Assembly: GCF_000425405.1 (NCBI RefSeq)
Contig: NZ_KE384364.1
Span: 48,345-112,344, forward strand
Direction of reading: 5' to 3'
Source: Ferrimonas kyonanensis DSM 18153
GTDB lineage: Bacteria; Pseudomonadota; Gammaproteobacteria; Enterobacterales; Shewanellaceae
Length of the DNA: 64,000 bases
The stretch's first letter is position 1; each line of letters begins with the position of its first letter. The notes under the pieces were generated by a model. The model was not told the origin of the DNA and did no database searches. It saw nothing but the letters and a program-made list of their open reading frames with translations. Shown in pieces: positions 1 to 10,880 of this stretch. The position numbers were made by a program, and so were the translations under genes.

Positions 1-1
1 A

Positions 2-91
2 TGGCGGTGAGGGAGGGATTCGAACCCTCGATACCGATCAAGGTATACGCCCTTAGCAGGGGCGCGCCTTCAGCCACTCGGCCACCTCACC
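2..91 (-). tRNA. tRNA-Ser (anticodon GCU)
   Basis: Read on the minus strand this is a 90-nt class II tRNA. The 7-bp acceptor stem (GGTGAGG with CCTCACC) is followed by discriminator G and an encoded CCA. The anticodon stem CGCCC/GGGCG encloses loop CTGCTAA, giving anticodon GCU, which reads AGC/AGU serine codons. The long variable arm and the GGTTCGAATCC T-arm are visible. It lies downstream of csrA on the same strand, as in Shewanella relatives, but has its own promoter. Confidence 0.97.
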
Positions 92-169
92 ATTTCGACT
101 TGGTTTATTCGGGGTAAGTCGCCCCTAGCCACCGTTCGCCGAGTCATCCTCAGCTGCGGTGCGGGGCGT

Positions 170-197
170 ATATTACGTTGTCGCAGAAATATGTCAA
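170..197 (-). promoter_or_regulatory. sigma70 promoter of tRNA-Ser
   Basis: On the minus strand a perfect -35 TTGACA (192-197) is separated by 16 bp from a -10 TAATAT (170-175). A GC-rich stretch (CGCCCCGC) follows at the expected start region. Such a discriminator is typical of stringently controlled stable-RNA promoters. The -10 lies about 80 nt upstream of the mature tRNA 5' end, so a 5' leader must be removed. Confidence 0.75.
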
Positions 198-330
198 ACG
201 CTTTTTCCTGCGCCACAAGCCAATTGCAGCGTTTTTGGCCAAGCCGAGCTCATTTAAGGCGGTAACGGCCAAAAACTCAACTATTGAACGCTAAAAACAG
301 TGACCAAGCCGGGGAATAACCCTGCGGGCA

Positions 331-365
331 TAAAAAAACCGACGCAGTTGCGTCGGTTCTTTTTA
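331..365 (-). terminator. Rho-independent terminator of csrA
   Basis: The 8-bp stem ACCGACGC/GCGTCGGT (338-345 with 350-357) has a 4-nt loop. On the minus strand it is followed by seven U residues just after the csrA stop. A T-run on the plus side too makes it potentially bidirectional. Confidence 0.85.
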
Positions 366-557
366 GAAGTTTCCACCCTGCGGAGTGCCGTCTTTTTCGG
401 CTTGAATCCGCATGTAGATCTCTTCGCGATGAACGGAAACCTCTTTGGGGGCATTTACACCAATACGTACCTGGTTGCCTTTTACTCCCAAAACGGTAAC
501 GGTAACTTCGTCACCAATCATCAAGGTTTCGCCTACGCGGCGAGTCAAAATCAGCAT
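363..557 (-). CDS. csrA: Carbon storage regulator CsrA
   Basis: This 64-residue RNA-binding dimer blocks translation or alters stability of target mRNAs by binding GGA loops in their leaders. The sequence carries the canonical N terminus [10 protein letters not shown] and the RNA-contact residues around Val42-His43-Arg44. Only the last few residues differ from the 61-residue E. coli protein. The start has a strong Shine-Dalgarno (GAGAGGAG, 6-8 nt upstream). The order alaS-lysC-csrA-tRNA-Ser is the conserved arrangement in Alteromonadales. Its activity is expected to be controlled by small RNAs under BarA/UvrY, and barA is also in this window; the sRNAs are not. Confidence 0.97.
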   Translation of the reverse strand: MLILTRRVGETLMIGDEVTVTVLGVKGNQVRIGVNAPKEVSVHREEIYMRIQAEKDGTPQGGNF

Positions 558-661
558 TCTTTCGCTCCTCTCTCTTCAAGTCCACCGCTCCTAGCGACGG
601 AATCTTGCAGCGCTATTATAAAGTTAGCCTAGATTAATTCTACCCACATCGGCAGATATTC

Positions 662-1879
662 TCAGTCTTCGCCCAATCCAAATGAACTGTGAAGGCTTCG
701 GACCGCAAGCTCAAGATACTTCTCATCGATGGCAACGGAGATTTTTATCTCTGATGTGGCTATCAAATGAATCTTAATCCCTTCCCGCCCCAAGACCTCA
801 AACATCTGCTTAGCAATACCGGTGTGGTACTGCATGGATGCTCCGACAACGGACACCTTGCAGATGTCTTGGGTTTCTATCAGCTGGTCAACTCCCAGCT
901 CTGGCATCAACGGTTCGATCAGTGATTTTGCCAGAGTAAAGTCATCCCGGTGAACCGTAAAGGTTAAATCAACCGAATCATTCGCCGCTGACGACTGAAC
1001 GATCATGTCGACCTCTACTTTTGCCTCCGCCAATGGTGAAAAGACGGTGGCGGCAATCCCCGGCTGGTCCTTTAACCCAGTCAGAGTAATGCTGGCTTCC
1101 TCGCGGCTAAACGCAATGCCGGTTACACAGGCATCAGATTGGCAATGGCTGTCATAGTTGATCAGAGTGCCCTCTCCTTCCTTGAAACTCGACAACACCC
1201 GTAGCGGGACCCGGTGACGGCCGGCAAACTCCACCGACCGTATCTGCAGCACCCTAGCGCCCATGCTGGACATCTCCAGCATCTCCTCAAAGGTGATGTG
1301 ATCCATTTTACGAGCCTTAGGTTCTACCCTTGGATCAGTAGTATAGACCCCTTCGACGTCGGTGAATATCTGACATTCATCGGCACCAATGGCTGCCGCG
1401 AGTGCCACCGCCGTGGTGTCTGAGCCTCCCCGGCCTAATGTGGTCACTTCCCGGTGGGGACTGACCCCCTGAAAACCGGCCACAATGGCAACCTGTCCCA
1501 GGGCCAGGCATTCACTCAGCCGCTGCTTGCAGACGTGGGTGATCTCTGCCTTGCCGTGATGGCCATCGGTATCAATCCCTACCTGCGACGCCAGCAGCGA
1601 TAATGCAGCGATTCCCCGCTTCTGCAACGCCATTGCCATCAAGGCGATGGAGATCTGCTCGCCAGTGCTCACCAACATATCCAACTCGCGCTCACTGGGC
1701 TTGGCGGATACTTGGGAGGCAAGCTCCAGCAGGCGGTTGGTTTCACCGGCCATCGCCGATAACACCACCACCACTTGATGCCCTTCCCTTACGGAGCGGG
1801 CGATGCCATCGGCGACCGCCTCAATGCGATCCAGGGATCCCACCGAGGTGCCGCCAAACTTCTGGACAAATAAAGCCAC
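662..1879 (-). CDS. lysC: Aspartate kinase (aspartokinase), lysine-sensitive type
   Basis: The enzyme phosphorylates L-aspartate with ATP, the first committed step towards lysine, threonine and methionine. The protein has 405 residues. The amino-acid-kinase domain (about 1-245) opens with KFGGTS (7-12) and carries the TTLGRGGSDTTA phosphate-binding segment at 147-158. Two ACT domains (about 264-330 and 342-405) provide allosteric feedback, and no homoserine dehydrogenase domain is fused. This short alpha/beta architecture is the one found between alaS and csrA in Shewanella and Pseudomonas. The gene begins 3 nt after alaS ends, so the two are probably co-transcribed. The symbol follows common usage; the effector amino acid cannot be read from the sequence. 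Confidence 0.93.
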   Translation of the reverse strand: MALFVQKFGGTSVGSLDRIEAVADGIARSVREGHQVVVVLSAMAGETNRLLELASQVSAKPSERELDMLVSTGEQISIALMAMALQKRGIAALSLLASQVGIDTDGHHGKAEITHVCKQRLSECLALGQVAIVAGFQGVSPHREVTTLGRGGSDTTAVALAAAIGADECQIFTDVEGVYTTDPRVEPKARKMDHITFEEMLEMSSMGARVLQIRSVEFAGRHRVPLRVLSSFKEGEGTLINYDSHCQSDACVTGIAFSREEASITLTGLKDQPGIAATVFSPLAEAKVEVDMIVQSSAANDSVDLTFTVHRDDFTLAKSLIEPLMPELGVDQLIETQDICKVSVVGASMQYHTGIAKQMFEVLGREGIKIHLIATSEIKISVAIDEKYLELAVRSLHSSFGLGED

Positions 1880-1882
1880 GAC

Positions 1883-4504
1883 TTACAGCCGCTGAGCCAA
1901 CCAGTCATTGACGGTCGCCAATGCCGATGGCACGGCGGCGACGTCGGTACCGCCGGCTTGGGCCATATCAGGACGACCGCCGCCTTTACCACCGACCTGT
2001 TGGGCCACCATGTTCACCAATTCACCGGCTTTGACTTTGCCGGTCAAATCTTTGGTCACACCGGCGATCAAGCTAACCTTGTCCGCTTTCGAGACGGCCA
2101 ATACCACGATGCCTGAACCCAACTTGTTCTTCAACTGGTCCAGGGTGTCACGCAGCGACTTAGGGTCGGCCCCTTCCAGGTTCGCCACAATCACCTTAAC
2201 GCCGCCAATCTCGATGGCCTGATCCGCCAGTGATGCACCGGCATGAGCTGTCAGCTTGGCGTTCAGGCGCTCTACTTCTTTCTCCAACCAGCGGCCTCGC
2301 TCAACCATGGTGCGAATGCGATCCGCCAAATTATGGGAGTCGCTTTTCACCATAGATGCCAGGTTATCGAACTGCTCGCCCAGCTGGTGCATGGCCTCGA
2401 TGGCGTACTGGCCGGTAATCGCCTCGATGCGACGCACACCGGCGGCAATGCCACCTTCGGAAACAATCTTAAAGAAACCGATGTCGCCAGTGCGGTTGAC
2501 GTGGGTTCCGCCACACAGTTCGGTGGAGAACTCACCCATGCCGACCACCCGCACTTCATCATCGTACTTTTCACCAAACAGCGCCATGGCACCGGCTTGC
2601 TTGGCATCGTCAATGTTCATCAGTCGGGTCGAGACATCGTGGTTGGCGCGAATCTGATCGTTCACCAATTTTTCGATGGTGCGCAATGTCTTGATGTTCA
2701 GCCCTTCGAAGTGGCTGAAATCGAAACGCAGGCTGTCGGCGGCTACCAATGAGCCTTTCTGGGTAACGTGCTCACCCAGCACCTTGCGCAACGCGGCGTG
2801 CAGCAGGTGGGTCGCCGTGTGGTTCAGCTTAATGGCCTGACGACGGTTCTCATCGATGGCGGCAGTCAACTCCTCACCAACGTGAATCTCACCACCGGAG
2901 ACGTAGCCCACGTGCAGGATGGCGTTGCCAGCCTTACGGGTATCGGTAACACTGAAGGCACCGTCGGCCATCAGCAGTTCACCACGGTCGCCGCTCTGAC
3001 CGCCGCTTTCGGCGTAGAATGGCGTGGTGTCCAGGATCACCTGTCCCTCTTGACCTTCCAGCAGTTGCGATACCGACTCGCCCTCTTTGTAGATGGCAAT
3101 CACCTTGGCGGCCTGTTCGGTCAGCTCATAGCCACTGAACTCGGATTCGGCATCGATGCGCAAGACTTCGTTGTAATCCACACCGAACTTGCTGGCTTGC
3201 TGAGCACGCTTACGCTGCGCGGCCATGGCGTCATCAAAGCCCTGCTGGTCAATCTTGACTTCGCGTTCGCGAGCGATGTCAGCGGTCAGATCAGCCGGGA
3301 AGCCGTAAGTGTCATAGAGTTCAAATACCTTGGCACCAGGAATGGTGTCACCATCGAGATCCGTCAGTACCTCTTCCAACAGTGCCAGACCACGATCAAC
3401 CGTGCGCAGGAACTGTTCCTCTTCGGTCTTCAGTACCTTGGTGATCACCGGCATCTGGGTGTTCAGCTCGTTGTAGGCCGCGCCCATCAACTCAGCCAGT
3501 TTCGGTGCCAGACGGTGGAAGAAAGGAGCCCTGGCCCCCAACTTGTGGCCATGACGGACGGCGCGGCGGATAATGCGGCGAAGTACATAACCACGACCTT
3601 CGTTGGAGGGCATAACGCCATCGGCCAGCAGGAACGCACAGGAGCGGATGTGGTCGGCGATCACCCGCAGTGAGTTGTTTTCCAGATCCGATACGTTCAG
3701 CAGTTGCGCCGATTGCTTAATCAGGCTCTGAAACAGATCGATTTCGTAGTTGGAATGCACGCCTTGCATGATGGCGGCGATGCGCTCAAGCCCCATGCCG
3801 GTATCCACCGACGGCTTGGGCAGCGGATTCATGGTTCCGTCGGCCTGACGGTTGTACTGCATGAATACGATGTTCCAGATTTCAATGAAGCGGTCGCCGT
3901 CCTCTTCTGGCGTGCCAGGACGGCCGCCCCAGATGTGGTCGCCGTGGTCGTAGAAGATCTCGGTGCAAGGACCACAAGGTCCGGTATCACCCATCTGCCA
4001 GAAGTTGTCGGAGGCGTAAGGTGCGCCTTTGTTGTCACCGATGCGGATGATGTTGTCTGCCGCAACGCCGATCTGATTCAGCCAGATGTCGTAGGCTTCA
4101 TCGTCGGACTCGTAGATGGTGACGCACAGCTTCTCTTTTGGCAGCTTCAACTCTTCGGTCAAAAACTTCCAGGCAAAATGAATGGCATCCACTTTGAAAT
4201 AATCGCCGAAGCTGAAGTTACCCAGCATTTCGAAGAAGGTGTGGTGACGGGCGGTGTACCCCACATTTTCCAGGTCGTTATGCTTACCACCGGCGCGCAC
4301 ACAGCGCTGCGAGGTTGTGGCTCGGGTGTAGTTGCGCTGCTCGGCGCCCAGGAACACATCTTTGAACTGGTTCATACCGGCATTGGTAAACAGCAATGTC
4401 GGATCGTTATGGGGAACCAGGGAGCTGGACTCCAATACTTCGTGGTTCTGGGTGCGGAAATATTCCAGGAAAGCTTCCCGAATTTCAGCAGTGGTCATAC
4501 GCAT
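1883..4504 (-). CDS. alaS: Alanyl-tRNA synthetase
   Basis: The enzyme charges tRNA-Ala and edits mischarged Ser/Gly. The product of 873 residues (E. coli 876) has the class II catalytic core at the N terminus ([20 protein letters not shown]). The editing domain contributes zinc ligands HTATHLLH and CGGTH (Cys664), and a C-terminal DHHA1 domain follows. The open frame continues 37 codons upstream. I chose the ATG at 4504 because AGGA lies 7 nt before it and the protein then starts [12 protein letters not shown], close to E. coli MSKSTAEIRQAF; an ATG two codons later (4498) is the alternative. It lies between recX and lysC on the same strand. Confidence 0.97.
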   Translation of the reverse strand: MRMTTAEIREAFLEYFRTQNHEVLESSSLVPHNDPTLLFTNAGMNQFKDVFLGAEQRNYTRATTSQRCVRAGGKHNDLENVGYTARHHTFFEMLGNFSFGDYFKVDAIHFAWKFLTEELKLPKEKLCVTIYESDDEAYDIWLNQIGVAADNIIRIGDNKGAPYASDNFWQMGDTGPCGPCTEIFYDHGDHIWGGRPGTPEEDGDRFIEIWNIVFMQYNRQADGTMNPLPKPSVDTGMGLERIAAIMQGVHSNYEIDLFQSLIKQSAQLLNVSDLENNSLRVIADHIRSCAFLLADGVMPSNEGRGYVLRRIIRRAVRHGHKLGARAPFFHRLAPKLAELMGAAYNELNTQMPVITKVLKTEEEQFLRTVDRGLALLEEVLTDLDGDTIPGAKVFELYDTYGFPADLTADIAREREVKIDQQGFDDAMAAQRKRAQQASKFGVDYNEVLRIDAESEFSGYELTEQAAKVIAIYKEGESVSQLLEGQEGQVILDTTPFYAESGGQSGDRGELLMADGAFSVTDTRKAGNAILHVGYVSGGEIHVGEELTAAIDENRRQAIKLNHTATHLLHAALRKVLGEHVTQKGSLVAADSLRFDFSHFEGLNIKTLRTIEKLVNDQIRANHDVSTRLMNIDDAKQAGAMALFGEKYDDEVRVVGMGEFSTELCGGTHVNRTGDIGFFKIVSEGGIAAGVRRIEAITGQYAIEAMHQLGEQFDNLASMVKSDSHNLADRIRTMVERGRWLEKEVERLNAKLTAHAGASLADQAIEIGGVKVIVANLEGADPKSLRDTLDQLKNKLGSGIVVLAVSKADKVSLIAGVTKDLTGKVKAGELVNMVAQQVGGKGGGRPDMAQAGGTDVAAVPSALATVNDWLAQRL

Positions 4505-4644
4505 GCGGTCATCCTGAAAAAACTGATTGAGTGACGTTCGACAGCCACCTACCCACTGTGGGTGAGGCCGCTGCCCATACAAACGCTCAATTATATCCGC
4601 AAGGATGGTCTGCAAACCAGTAAAGAAGGGGAAATTACGAAAAA

Positions 4645-5061
4645 TTAGCCGTGCTGGCGCAATTCATCAAAGGCAAACTGAATCTGCTCCGATTCAAAAC
4701 CTCGCCCCATCAAAAAACGATAGGCTTTCTGGCGGCTAGCGTACTGCTCGATGTCGTTGCGTTGATAACGACGCTCAGCCACAGAGAGGCAGGCTGCCCA
4801 CCAGTCCAACTCCTGTTGCTGCAGGGCGCTTTCAATCAGGGAAGAGGACACGCCTTTGGTTCTCAACTCCTGGCGCAGGCGGTTGGGGCCGACACCACGG
4901 TGAAAGCGACTGCGCACATAGCCCATGGCAAAACGGGTATCATCCAGGTAGCCCCAATCCTGAAGCTGCTCCATCAATGGTGCGTCTTCTGAAACAGAAA
5001 AGCCGCGTTGACGCAGCTTCTGCACCAACTCGGCTTTTGAGTGATCGCGGCGGCTGAGCAA
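4645..5061 (-). CDS. recX: Regulatory protein RecX
   Basis: RecX binds RecA filaments and inhibits recombinase and coprotease activity. It consists of three-helix repeats, seen here as [18 protein letters not shown] near the start and [27 protein letters not shown] further on. The coordinates use the first conventional start, TTG at 5061 (138 residues). The reading frame stays open and homologous upstream ([13 protein letters not shown]) to a CTG at 5097, three nt after the recA stop and 8 nt behind an AGGAG inside the last recA codons. Initiation at CTG (150 residues) is therefore plausible. Position directly behind recA is the standard one and implies translational coupling. Confidence 0.93.
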   Translation of the reverse strand: MLSRRDHSKAELVQKLRQRGFSVSEDAPLMEQLQDWGYLDDTRFAMGYVRSRFHRGVGPNRLRQELRTKGVSSSLIESALQQQELDWWAACLSVAERRYQRNDIEQYASRQKAYRFLMGRGFESEQIQFAFDELRQHG

Positions 5062-5100
5062 CCCCAGCGCCGCGTGTTTGGTCTCTTTGTCGCTCAGAGC

Positions 5101-6147
5101 TTACTCTCCTGCCGGAGCCTCGGCTTCGGCGCCTTCAAACTCATCTTTAGCAGGTTCGGCTTTGACCAGCAGCATGGCACGCAACTGAGTCTCGATCTCT
5201 TCGGCAATGGCCACGTTTTCCTTGAGGAAACGGATGCTGTTGGCCTTACCCTGACCGATTTTCTCGCCTTTATAGCTGTACCAGGCGCCGGACTTTTCGA
5301 CCAATTTGTGCTTCACGCCCAGATCGATCAGCTCGCCCTCTTTGGAAGTGCCTTCACCGTACAGGATCTGGAACTCCGCCTGTTTAAACGGTGGAGCCAC
5401 CTTGTTCTTCACGACCTTAACCCGGGTTTCGTTACCCACCACTTCGTCACCATCTTTAATGGCACCAGTGCGGCGAATATCCAGACGGACGGAAGAGTAG
5501 AATTTCAGGGCGTTACCACCGGTCGTGGTCTCGGGGCTGCCGAACATCACACCGATCTTCATCCGAATCTGGTTAATGAAGATGCACAGGGTGTTGGAGC
5601 GCTTAATGTTGGCCGTCAGCTTTCGCAGGGCCTGAGACATCAAACGGGCCTGAAGGCCGACGTGGGAGTCACCCATCTCGCCTTCGATCTCCGCCTTTGG
5701 TGTCAGGGCGGCAACGGAGTCGACAATCACAACATCGACGGCACCGGAGCGCACCAGCATGTCACAGATCTCCAGCGCCTGCTCGCCGGTGTCCGGCTGA
5801 GACACCAACAACTCTTTGACGTTAACACCCAGCTTCTCCGCATAGATAGGATCCAGCGCGTGCTCGGCGTCCACAAAGGCACAGGTCTTGCCCATTTTCT
5901 GCGCTTCGGCGACAACTTGCAGGGTCATGGTGGTTTTACCAGAAGACTCAGGACCGTAGATTTCTACAACCCGGCCGGCCGGCAAACCGCCGATGCCAAG
6001 CGCCACATCCAGACCCAGTGAACCGGTGGAGATGGACTCGATATCCAGGGTGGTGGCGTCACCGAGACGCATGATTGAGCCTTTGCCAAACTGCTTTTCA
6101 ATCTGGCCCAGGGCGGCCGACAGGGCGCGCTGTTTGTTGTTGTCCAT
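5101..6147 (-). CDS. recA: RecA recombinase
   Basis: RecA is the DNA strand-exchange ATPase and the coprotease that triggers LexA cleavage. The protein has 348 residues with Walker [10 protein letters not shown], the conserved [19 protein letters not shown] terminus and an acidic C-terminal tail ([14 protein letters not shown]). The start ATG at 6147 has GGAG 6 nt upstream and aligns with E. coli MAIDENKQK; the 8 extra open codons upstream are not used. Transcription is SOS-controlled by the LexA box at 6203-6222. recX follows without a terminator. Confidence 0.98.
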   Translation of the reverse strand: MDNNKQRALSAALGQIEKQFGKGSIMRLGDATTLDIESISTGSLGLDVALGIGGLPAGRVVEIYGPESSGKTTMTLQVVAEAQKMGKTCAFVDAEHALDPIYAEKLGVNVKELLVSQPDTGEQALEICDMLVRSGAVDVVIVDSVAALTPKAEIEGEMGDSHVGLQARLMSQALRKLTANIKRSNTLCIFINQIRMKIGVMFGSPETTTGGNALKFYSSVRLDIRRTGAIKDGDEVVGNETRVKVVKNKVAPPFKQAEFQILYGEGTSKEGELIDLGVKHKLVEKSGAWYSYKGEKIGQGKANSIRFLKENVAIAEEIETQLRAMLLVKAEPAKDEFEGAEAEAPAGE

Positions 6148-6200
6148 TGCAAGCTCCACTCTAAAATTCAATGGGTCGTTCTGTCATTTGTTGGGGTCAG

Positions 6201-6226
6201 TATACTGTATAGTCATACAGTATCAA
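6201..6226 (-). promoter_or_regulatory. recA promoter with LexA (SOS) box
   Basis: On the minus strand -35 TTGATA (6221-6226) and -10 TATACT are separated by 16 bp. The spacer is exactly the SOS operator CTGT-N8-ACAG (6205-6220) within the 20-bp site TACTGTATAGTCATACAGTA. This matches the E. coli recA operator-promoter layout, in which LexA covers the spacer. The box is about 85 bp upstream of divergent mutS, so LexA could in principle touch that gene too. Confidence 0.93.
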
Positions 6227-6304
6227 GAGTTGTTTGCCATCTAGAGGCGAAATTCAATAACGGGTATCATAGCCGCTTCACTGAATTTGACTAGCAGGAA
6301 CCTT

Positions 6305-8872
6305 GTGAGCACCCAGTCCGCGGCCCTTCAGCACCACACGCCCATGATGCAACAATACCTGACCCTCAAAGCTGAGCATCAGGACGTTATTCTGTTCTAT
6401 CGTATGGGCGACTTTTATGAGCTCTTTTACGACGACGCCAAACGGACCGCGCAGCTGCTGGACATCACCCTGACTGCCCGAGGCAAAAGCGGCGGTGATC
6501 CTATCCCCATGGCGGGGGTTCCCTACCACGCGGTAGAGGGCTACCTGGCCAGGCTGGTGCAGATGGGCGAATCGGTTGCCATCTGTGAACAGGTGGGCGA
6601 CCCCGCCACCAGTAAGGGGCCGGTAGAACGCAAGGTGGTGAGGATTGTCACCCCGGGCACCGTGACCGACGAAGCGCTGCTGACTGAACGACGCGATAAC
6701 CTGGTGGCCGCGGTCTATGAACACCAGGGCCAGTATGGTTTTGCCACTCTTGACATGACCTCGGGCCGCTTCTTCCTCAATGAACTGGCGGACGACGATG
6801 CCCTACTGGCCGAACTGCAGCGAGTCAGCCCGGCAGAGCTGCTGTATTCCGAATCGTTTCCCGGCAAGGCGCTGCTGGAGTCCTGCCAGGGATTGCGGCG
6901 ACGACCCGAGTGGGAGTTTGACCTGGCCACGGCCCGCAAGCAGCTCACCAGCCAGTTTGGCACCCGCGACCTGGCAGGCTTTGGCGTCGACAACGCCGCC
7001 AAAGGGTTGTGTGCGGCGGGTTGCCTGCTGCAGTACGTCAAGGACACTCAACGCACCGCCCTGCCTCATATCCGCAGCATCAGCCGTCAGCAAAACGGTG
7101 ACTGCATCATTCTTGATGCCGCCACCCGCAAAAATCTGGAGCTGACTCACAACCTCAGCGGTGGCCACGACAACACCCTGGCGTCGGTACTGGATCGCAC
7201 CGCCACCGCCATGGGCTCGCGACAGTTGCAACGCTGGGTGCATCAGCCACTGACGCAACGCAAGCAACTGAACCTGAGGCTGGATGCGGTGGAGGAGCTG
7301 CTGGACAGCGGCCTGTTTGTGGAGCTGTCTGAACTGTTGAAAGCCATCGGTGACATCGAACGGGTACTGGCCCGACTGGCGCTTCGCAGCGCCCGGCCAC
7401 GGGATTTTGCCCGGCTTCGCAACGCCCTGACTCACTTGCCAGAACTCAAAGCAACCCTGGCGGACAGCCACAGCCCTCGCCTGGGACAGTTGATCACCCA
7501 GTTGGGGGAGTTTCCCGACGAACTGGCTCTGCTGGAGCGAGCCATCATCGACAACCCGCCGGTCCTGATTCGGGACGGCGGCGTTATCGCCCCTGGCTAC
7601 GATGCCGATCTGGATTACTGGCGGGATCTGTCACAGGGTGCCACCGACTACCTGGCCGAGCTGGAACAGCGGGAACGAGACAACACCGGTATCGCCACCC
7701 TGAAGGTGGGGTACAACAAGGTGCACGGCTACTACATTGAGGTCAGCCGGGCCCAGTCGGCGCTGGTCCCCGCCAGCTATGTGCGTCGGCAAACCCTGAA
7801 AAACACCGAACGCTTTATCGTACCGGAGCTCAAGGAGCACGAGGACAAGGTGTTGACCAGTCAGGGCAAGGCGCTGGCTCTGGAGAAGCAACTGTATGAG
7901 CAGTTGTTCGACCTGCTGCTGCCGAAACTGGCCGATCTGCAGGAGTTTGGCTTTGCCTGCGCCGAGCTGGATGTGCTGCAGAACTTCGCCGAACGCGCCC
8001 AGAGCCTGAACTACTGCCGCCCGCAGCTGACCGATGACGCCGGAATCCACATCGAAGGGGGGCGTCACCCGGTGGTGGAGCAGGTGATGAAGGATCCCTT
8101 TATCGCCAACCCGGTCGCGCTGGCTCCCAGCCGCCGCATGCTGATCCTGACAGGGCCCAACATGGGCGGTAAGTCCACCTACATGCGCCAGACCGCCCTG
8201 ATCACCCTGATGGCCCACATTGGCAGCTTTGTGCCCGCCGATGGCGCCCGAATCGGCCCGGTGGATCGGATCTTTACCCGCATCGGCGCATCGGACGATT
8301 TGGCCTCCGGCCGCTCGACCTTCATGGTGGAGATGACCGAAACCGCCAACATTCTTAACAATGCCGGGCCCAACAGCCTGGTACTGATGGATGAGATTGG
8401 CCGCGGCACCTCCACCTACGATGGCCTGTCCCTGGCCTGGGCGGCGGCCGAGTACCTGACCAGCAAAAGCCAGTCGATGACGCTGTTTGCCACTCATTAC
8501 TTCGAACTTACCCAACTGCCGGACGTGCAGCCCGGTGCCGTCAACGTACACCTGGACGCGGTGGAACACGGTGACACCATCGCCTTTATGCACGCAGTTC
8601 AGGATGGCCCAGCCAGTCGCAGCTATGGCCTGCAAGTGGCTGCCCTGGCGGGCGTGCCCAAAGGGGTGATTCGACAGGCCAAGCAGAAACTGGCCCAGCT
8701 TGAGCAACTGGAACATCAGGGCGGACACACCCCACAGATGGCGCTGCCGATCCCAAGTGGTGAGCCCGAACGCCATCCGGTGGTAGAGATGCTGGAACAG
8801 GTTGATCCTGACAGCCTCAGCCCCCGACAGGCTCAGGATCTGCTGTACCGGCTCAAGCAGGAGCTGAACTGA
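6305..8872 (+). CDS. mutS: DNA mismatch repair protein MutS
   Basis: MutS recognises mismatches and small loops as a dimer and recruits MutL. The product of 855 residues has the mismatch-binding Phe-x-Glu motif in [16 protein letters not shown] near the N terminus, clamp and lever domains in the middle, and Walker A GPNMGGKS at residue 617 (E. coli 614). It ends with the tetramerising helix region. I start at GTG 6305, which has AGGA 6 nt upstream and gives [11 protein letters not shown]; an in-frame TTG at 6287 lacks a ribosome site. It is divergent from recA and convergent with rpoS, an arrangement known in Vibrio and Shewanella. Confidence 0.97.
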   Translation: MSTQSAALQHHTPMMQQYLTLKAEHQDVILFYRMGDFYELFYDDAKRTAQLLDITLTARGKSGGDPIPMAGVPYHAVEGYLARLVQMGESVAICEQVGDPATSKGPVERKVVRIVTPGTVTDEALLTERRDNLVAAVYEHQGQYGFATLDMTSGRFFLNELADDDALLAELQRVSPAELLYSESFPGKALLESCQGLRRRPEWEFDLATARKQLTSQFGTRDLAGFGVDNAAKGLCAAGCLLQYVKDTQRTALPHIRSISRQQNGDCIILDAATRKNLELTHNLSGGHDNTLASVLDRTATAMGSRQLQRWVHQPLTQRKQLNLRLDAVEELLDSGLFVELSELLKAIGDIERVLARLALRSARPRDFARLRNALTHLPELKATLADSHSPRLGQLITQLGEFPDELALLERAIIDNPPVLIRDGGVIAPGYDADLDYWRDLSQGATDYLAELEQRERDNTGIATLKVGYNKVHGYYIEVSRAQSALVPASYVRRQTLKNTERFIVPELKEHEDKVLTSQGKALALEKQLYEQLFDLLLPKLADLQEFGFACAELDVLQNFAERAQSLNYCRPQLTDDAGIHIEGGRHPVVEQVMKDPFIANPVALAPSRRMLILTGPNMGGKSTYMRQTALITLMAHIGSFVPADGARIGPVDRIFTRIGASDDLASGRSTFMVEMTETANILNNAGPNSLVLMDEIGRGTSTYDGLSLAWAAAEYLTSKSQSMTLFATHYFELTQLPDVQPGAVNVHLDAVEHGDTIAFMHAVQDGPASRSYGLQVAALAGVPKGVIRQAKQKLAQLEQLEHQGGHTPQMALPIPSGEPERHPVVEMLEQVDPDSLSPRQAQDLLYRLKQELN

Positions 8873-8874
8873 GA

Positions 8875-8907
8875 CAAAAAAACGCGGTCATCTGACCGCG
8901 TTTTTTC
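8875..8907. terminator. Bidirectional terminator between mutS and rpoS
   Basis: The 9-bp stem ACGCGGTCA/TGACCGCGT (8882-8901) is flanked by an A-run on the left and seven T on the right. It can terminate mutS rightward and rpoS leftward. Confidence 0.88.
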
Positions 8908-8930
8908 AATGCACCTAAGGGCAATGCCAG

Positions 8931-9923
8931 TCACTGTCGAAACAGTGCCTCGCTTGAGAGACCCTGAGCTCCCAGCAGATCTTTGAGCCGGCGCAACGCT
9001 TCCACCTGAATCTGACGAACCCGTTCCCGGGTCAGGCCAATTTCACGGCCGACGTCTTCCAGGGTGGAAGGCTCGTAGCCCAGCAGCCCGAACCGACGTG
9101 CCAAGACCTCACGCTGCTTGGAATTCAGCTCATCCAGCCAGCGCACCACCGAGTCCTGAATGTCATCTTCCTGAACCCTGACCTCCGGGCTGGCCCCATC
9201 GTCGTCGGCGATGATGTCCAGCAGCGCCTTATCGGAGTCGCCACCGATGGGCGTATCCACCGAGCTGATCTTCTCATTCAGCTTAAGCATCTTACTGACG
9301 TCTTCCACCGGTCGATCGAGCTTGGCCGCAATCTCATCGGCGGTCGGCTCATGATCCAGGCTGTGGGCCAGTTCACGGGCAGTACGCAGATAGACGTTGA
9401 GCTCTTTCACCACATGGATAGGCAGGCGAATGGTCCTGGTCTGATTCATGATGGCCCGCTCAATGGTCTGGCGGATCCACCAGGTGGCGTAGGTTGAAAA
9501 ACGGAACCCGCGTTCGGGATCAAATTTTTCAACGGCACGAATCAAGCCCAGATTGCCTTCTTCGATAAGATCGAGAAGTGCGAGCCCACGGTTGTTGTAG
9601 CGACGGGCAATTTTCACCACCAAACGAAGATTACTTTCAATCATTCGATTGCGGGATTTAGCACAATCACGCTGCGCACGGCGAGCGTAATAGACCTCCT
9701 CCTCTGCAGTTAGCAGGGGTGAAAACCCGATCTCGCTCAGGTACAACTGAGTTGCATCGAGGTTCTTTTGCAGATCATCCTGAACCAGTTGATCTACTGC
9801 GGATTCATTTGCCTTGCGGGTCTTATTCGATCCTTTCTGAGCCGATTCAGTCCCCAAAACCGCATCGTCTCGATCGATTGCCACCGCAGCGGCACTGCTG
9901 TATTGCTTGTTATTCCGACTCAT
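8931..9923 (-). CDS. rpoS: RNA polymerase sigma factor RpoS (sigma S)
   Basis: This is the stationary-phase and general-stress sigma factor, 330 residues like E. coli RpoS. Conserved region 1.2 ([21 protein letters not shown]), region 2 ([48 protein letters not shown]), region 3 and the region 4 helix-turn-helix ([20 protein letters not shown]) are all visible. The ATG at 9923 has GGGAG 8 nt upstream, and the 26 upstream open codons are ignored. It lies 81 nt after nlpD; in E. coli the main rpoS promoter is inside nlpD, and the same may hold here, although I could not assign one. Confidence 0.97.
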   Translation of the reverse strand: MSRNNKQYSSAAAVAIDRDDAVLGTESAQKGSNKTRKANESAVDQLVQDDLQKNLDATQLYLSEIGFSPLLTAEEEVYYARRAQRDCAKSRNRMIESNLRLVVKIARRYNNRGLALLDLIEEGNLGLIRAVEKFDPERGFRFSTYATWWIRQTIERAIMNQTRTIRLPIHVVKELNVYLRTARELAHSLDHEPTADEIAAKLDRPVEDVSKMLKLNEKISSVDTPIGGDSDKALLDIIADDDGASPEVRVQEDDIQDSVVRWLDELNSKQREVLARRFGLLGYEPSTLEDVGREIGLTRERVRQIQVEALRRLKDLLGAQGLSSEALFRQ

Positions 9924-10004
9924 TGGCCAGTCTCCCAATTTGTCCCAAACCACATTGATTAATTCACGGTAAAGCCTCCATATACCTTGACGTCCCTTCA
10001 AAAA

Positions 10005-10880
10005 TTACCGCTTAGGGAGATACCGTTCCGGATCCACGGGCTTACCTTTGTAGCGAATCTCAAAGTGCAATTTCACTCTGTCGCTGTCGGTTTGTCCCAT
10101 CTCTGCGATCCGTTGACCGGCTTTCACTCCCTGTTGTTCGCGTACTAAGATTTTCTTATTGTGGGCATACGCACTTAGATAATCATCACTGTGTTTAATA
10201 ATTATTAACTTGCCATACCCTCGCAACGCACTTCCGGCATACACCACCTTGCCTTGTGCCGAAGCCACAACAGGCGTTCCTTCCTTAGAAACAATGTCTA
10301 ACCCTTTTAGCCCTTGCCCCGAATCGGAGTAACGCGCAACCACCTTTCCGGAGGTTGGCCATCTCCACCCGGCCACTTTTTTGGGCAGTTGAGAGTTTAA
10401 CGACCTGTTAATAAATTGTGAGCTTCTTGTTGAAGCATACTCTTGAGAATTTTTGGGATCAACCGATTTAGTGTTTTCTTTTTGTTTTTTCGAATTGGTA
10501 GTACCAGATGTGGATTGACGAGCATTCACAGTGGTTTTCACTGTTTTTGGTGGTTTGGAGGTGGGTCTTGCTGCTTTTTTGACCGGCTCTAAATCAAGCC
10601 ACTGCCCAACGTGTATGGTGTAGGGCGATCCCAGTGAATTGTTCTTTGCCAATTGGCGGAAATCGGTTCCCGACGCCCAGGCGATGGAATAGAGGGTATC
10701 CCCGGGCTGCACCTTGTAGCGTTTTTGATTGACGCTGCCTTTGACGGTGTCCCGAAACGTCTTGCCTGTGTATAAAGTTTCCACAGGCGCCGGGTTGGAC
10801 GCCTGAAAACTGCAGCCGGCAGAGATCATCACCAACACAACCAGACAAAGACGAGTTAAAACAGGGCAATTATCGCACAC
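10005..10880 (-). CDS. nlpD: LysM/M23-family lipoprotein NlpD (murein hydrolase activator)
   Basis: NlpD is an outer-membrane lipoprotein that activates amidase AmiC at the septum. The 291-residue product has a signal peptide with lipobox ending at Cys23 (MISAGC), a LysM peptidoglycan-binding domain (about 55-98), a Ser/Thr/Lys-rich, AT-richer linker, and a C-terminal LytM/M23 domain (about 185-288). The metal-binding His of active M23 enzymes is replaced (GLKGLDIV), so the domain is catalytically dead, as in E. coli NlpD. The start is GTG at 10880, overlapping the upstream gene by 25 nt. Confidence 0.94.
   Translation of the reverse strand: MCDNCPVLTRLCLVVLVMISAGCSFQASNPAPVETLYTGKTFRDTVKGSVNQKRYKVQPGDTLYSIAWASGTDFRQLAKNNSLGSPYTIHVGQWLDLEPVKKAARPTSKPPKTVKTTVNARQSTSGTTNSKKQKENTKSVDPKNSQEYASTRSSQFINRSLNSQLPKKVAGWRWPTSGKVVARYSDSGQGLKGLDIVSKEGTPVVASAQGKVVYAGSALRGYGKLIIIKHSDDYLSAYAHNKKILVREQQGVKAGQRIAEMGQTDSDRVKLHFEIRYKGKPVDPERYLPKR

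Noticed and set aside
2243-4534. Several 170-300-codon plus-strand frames opposite alaS
   Set aside because: They mirror alaS codons and have no ribosome sites or recognisable motifs.
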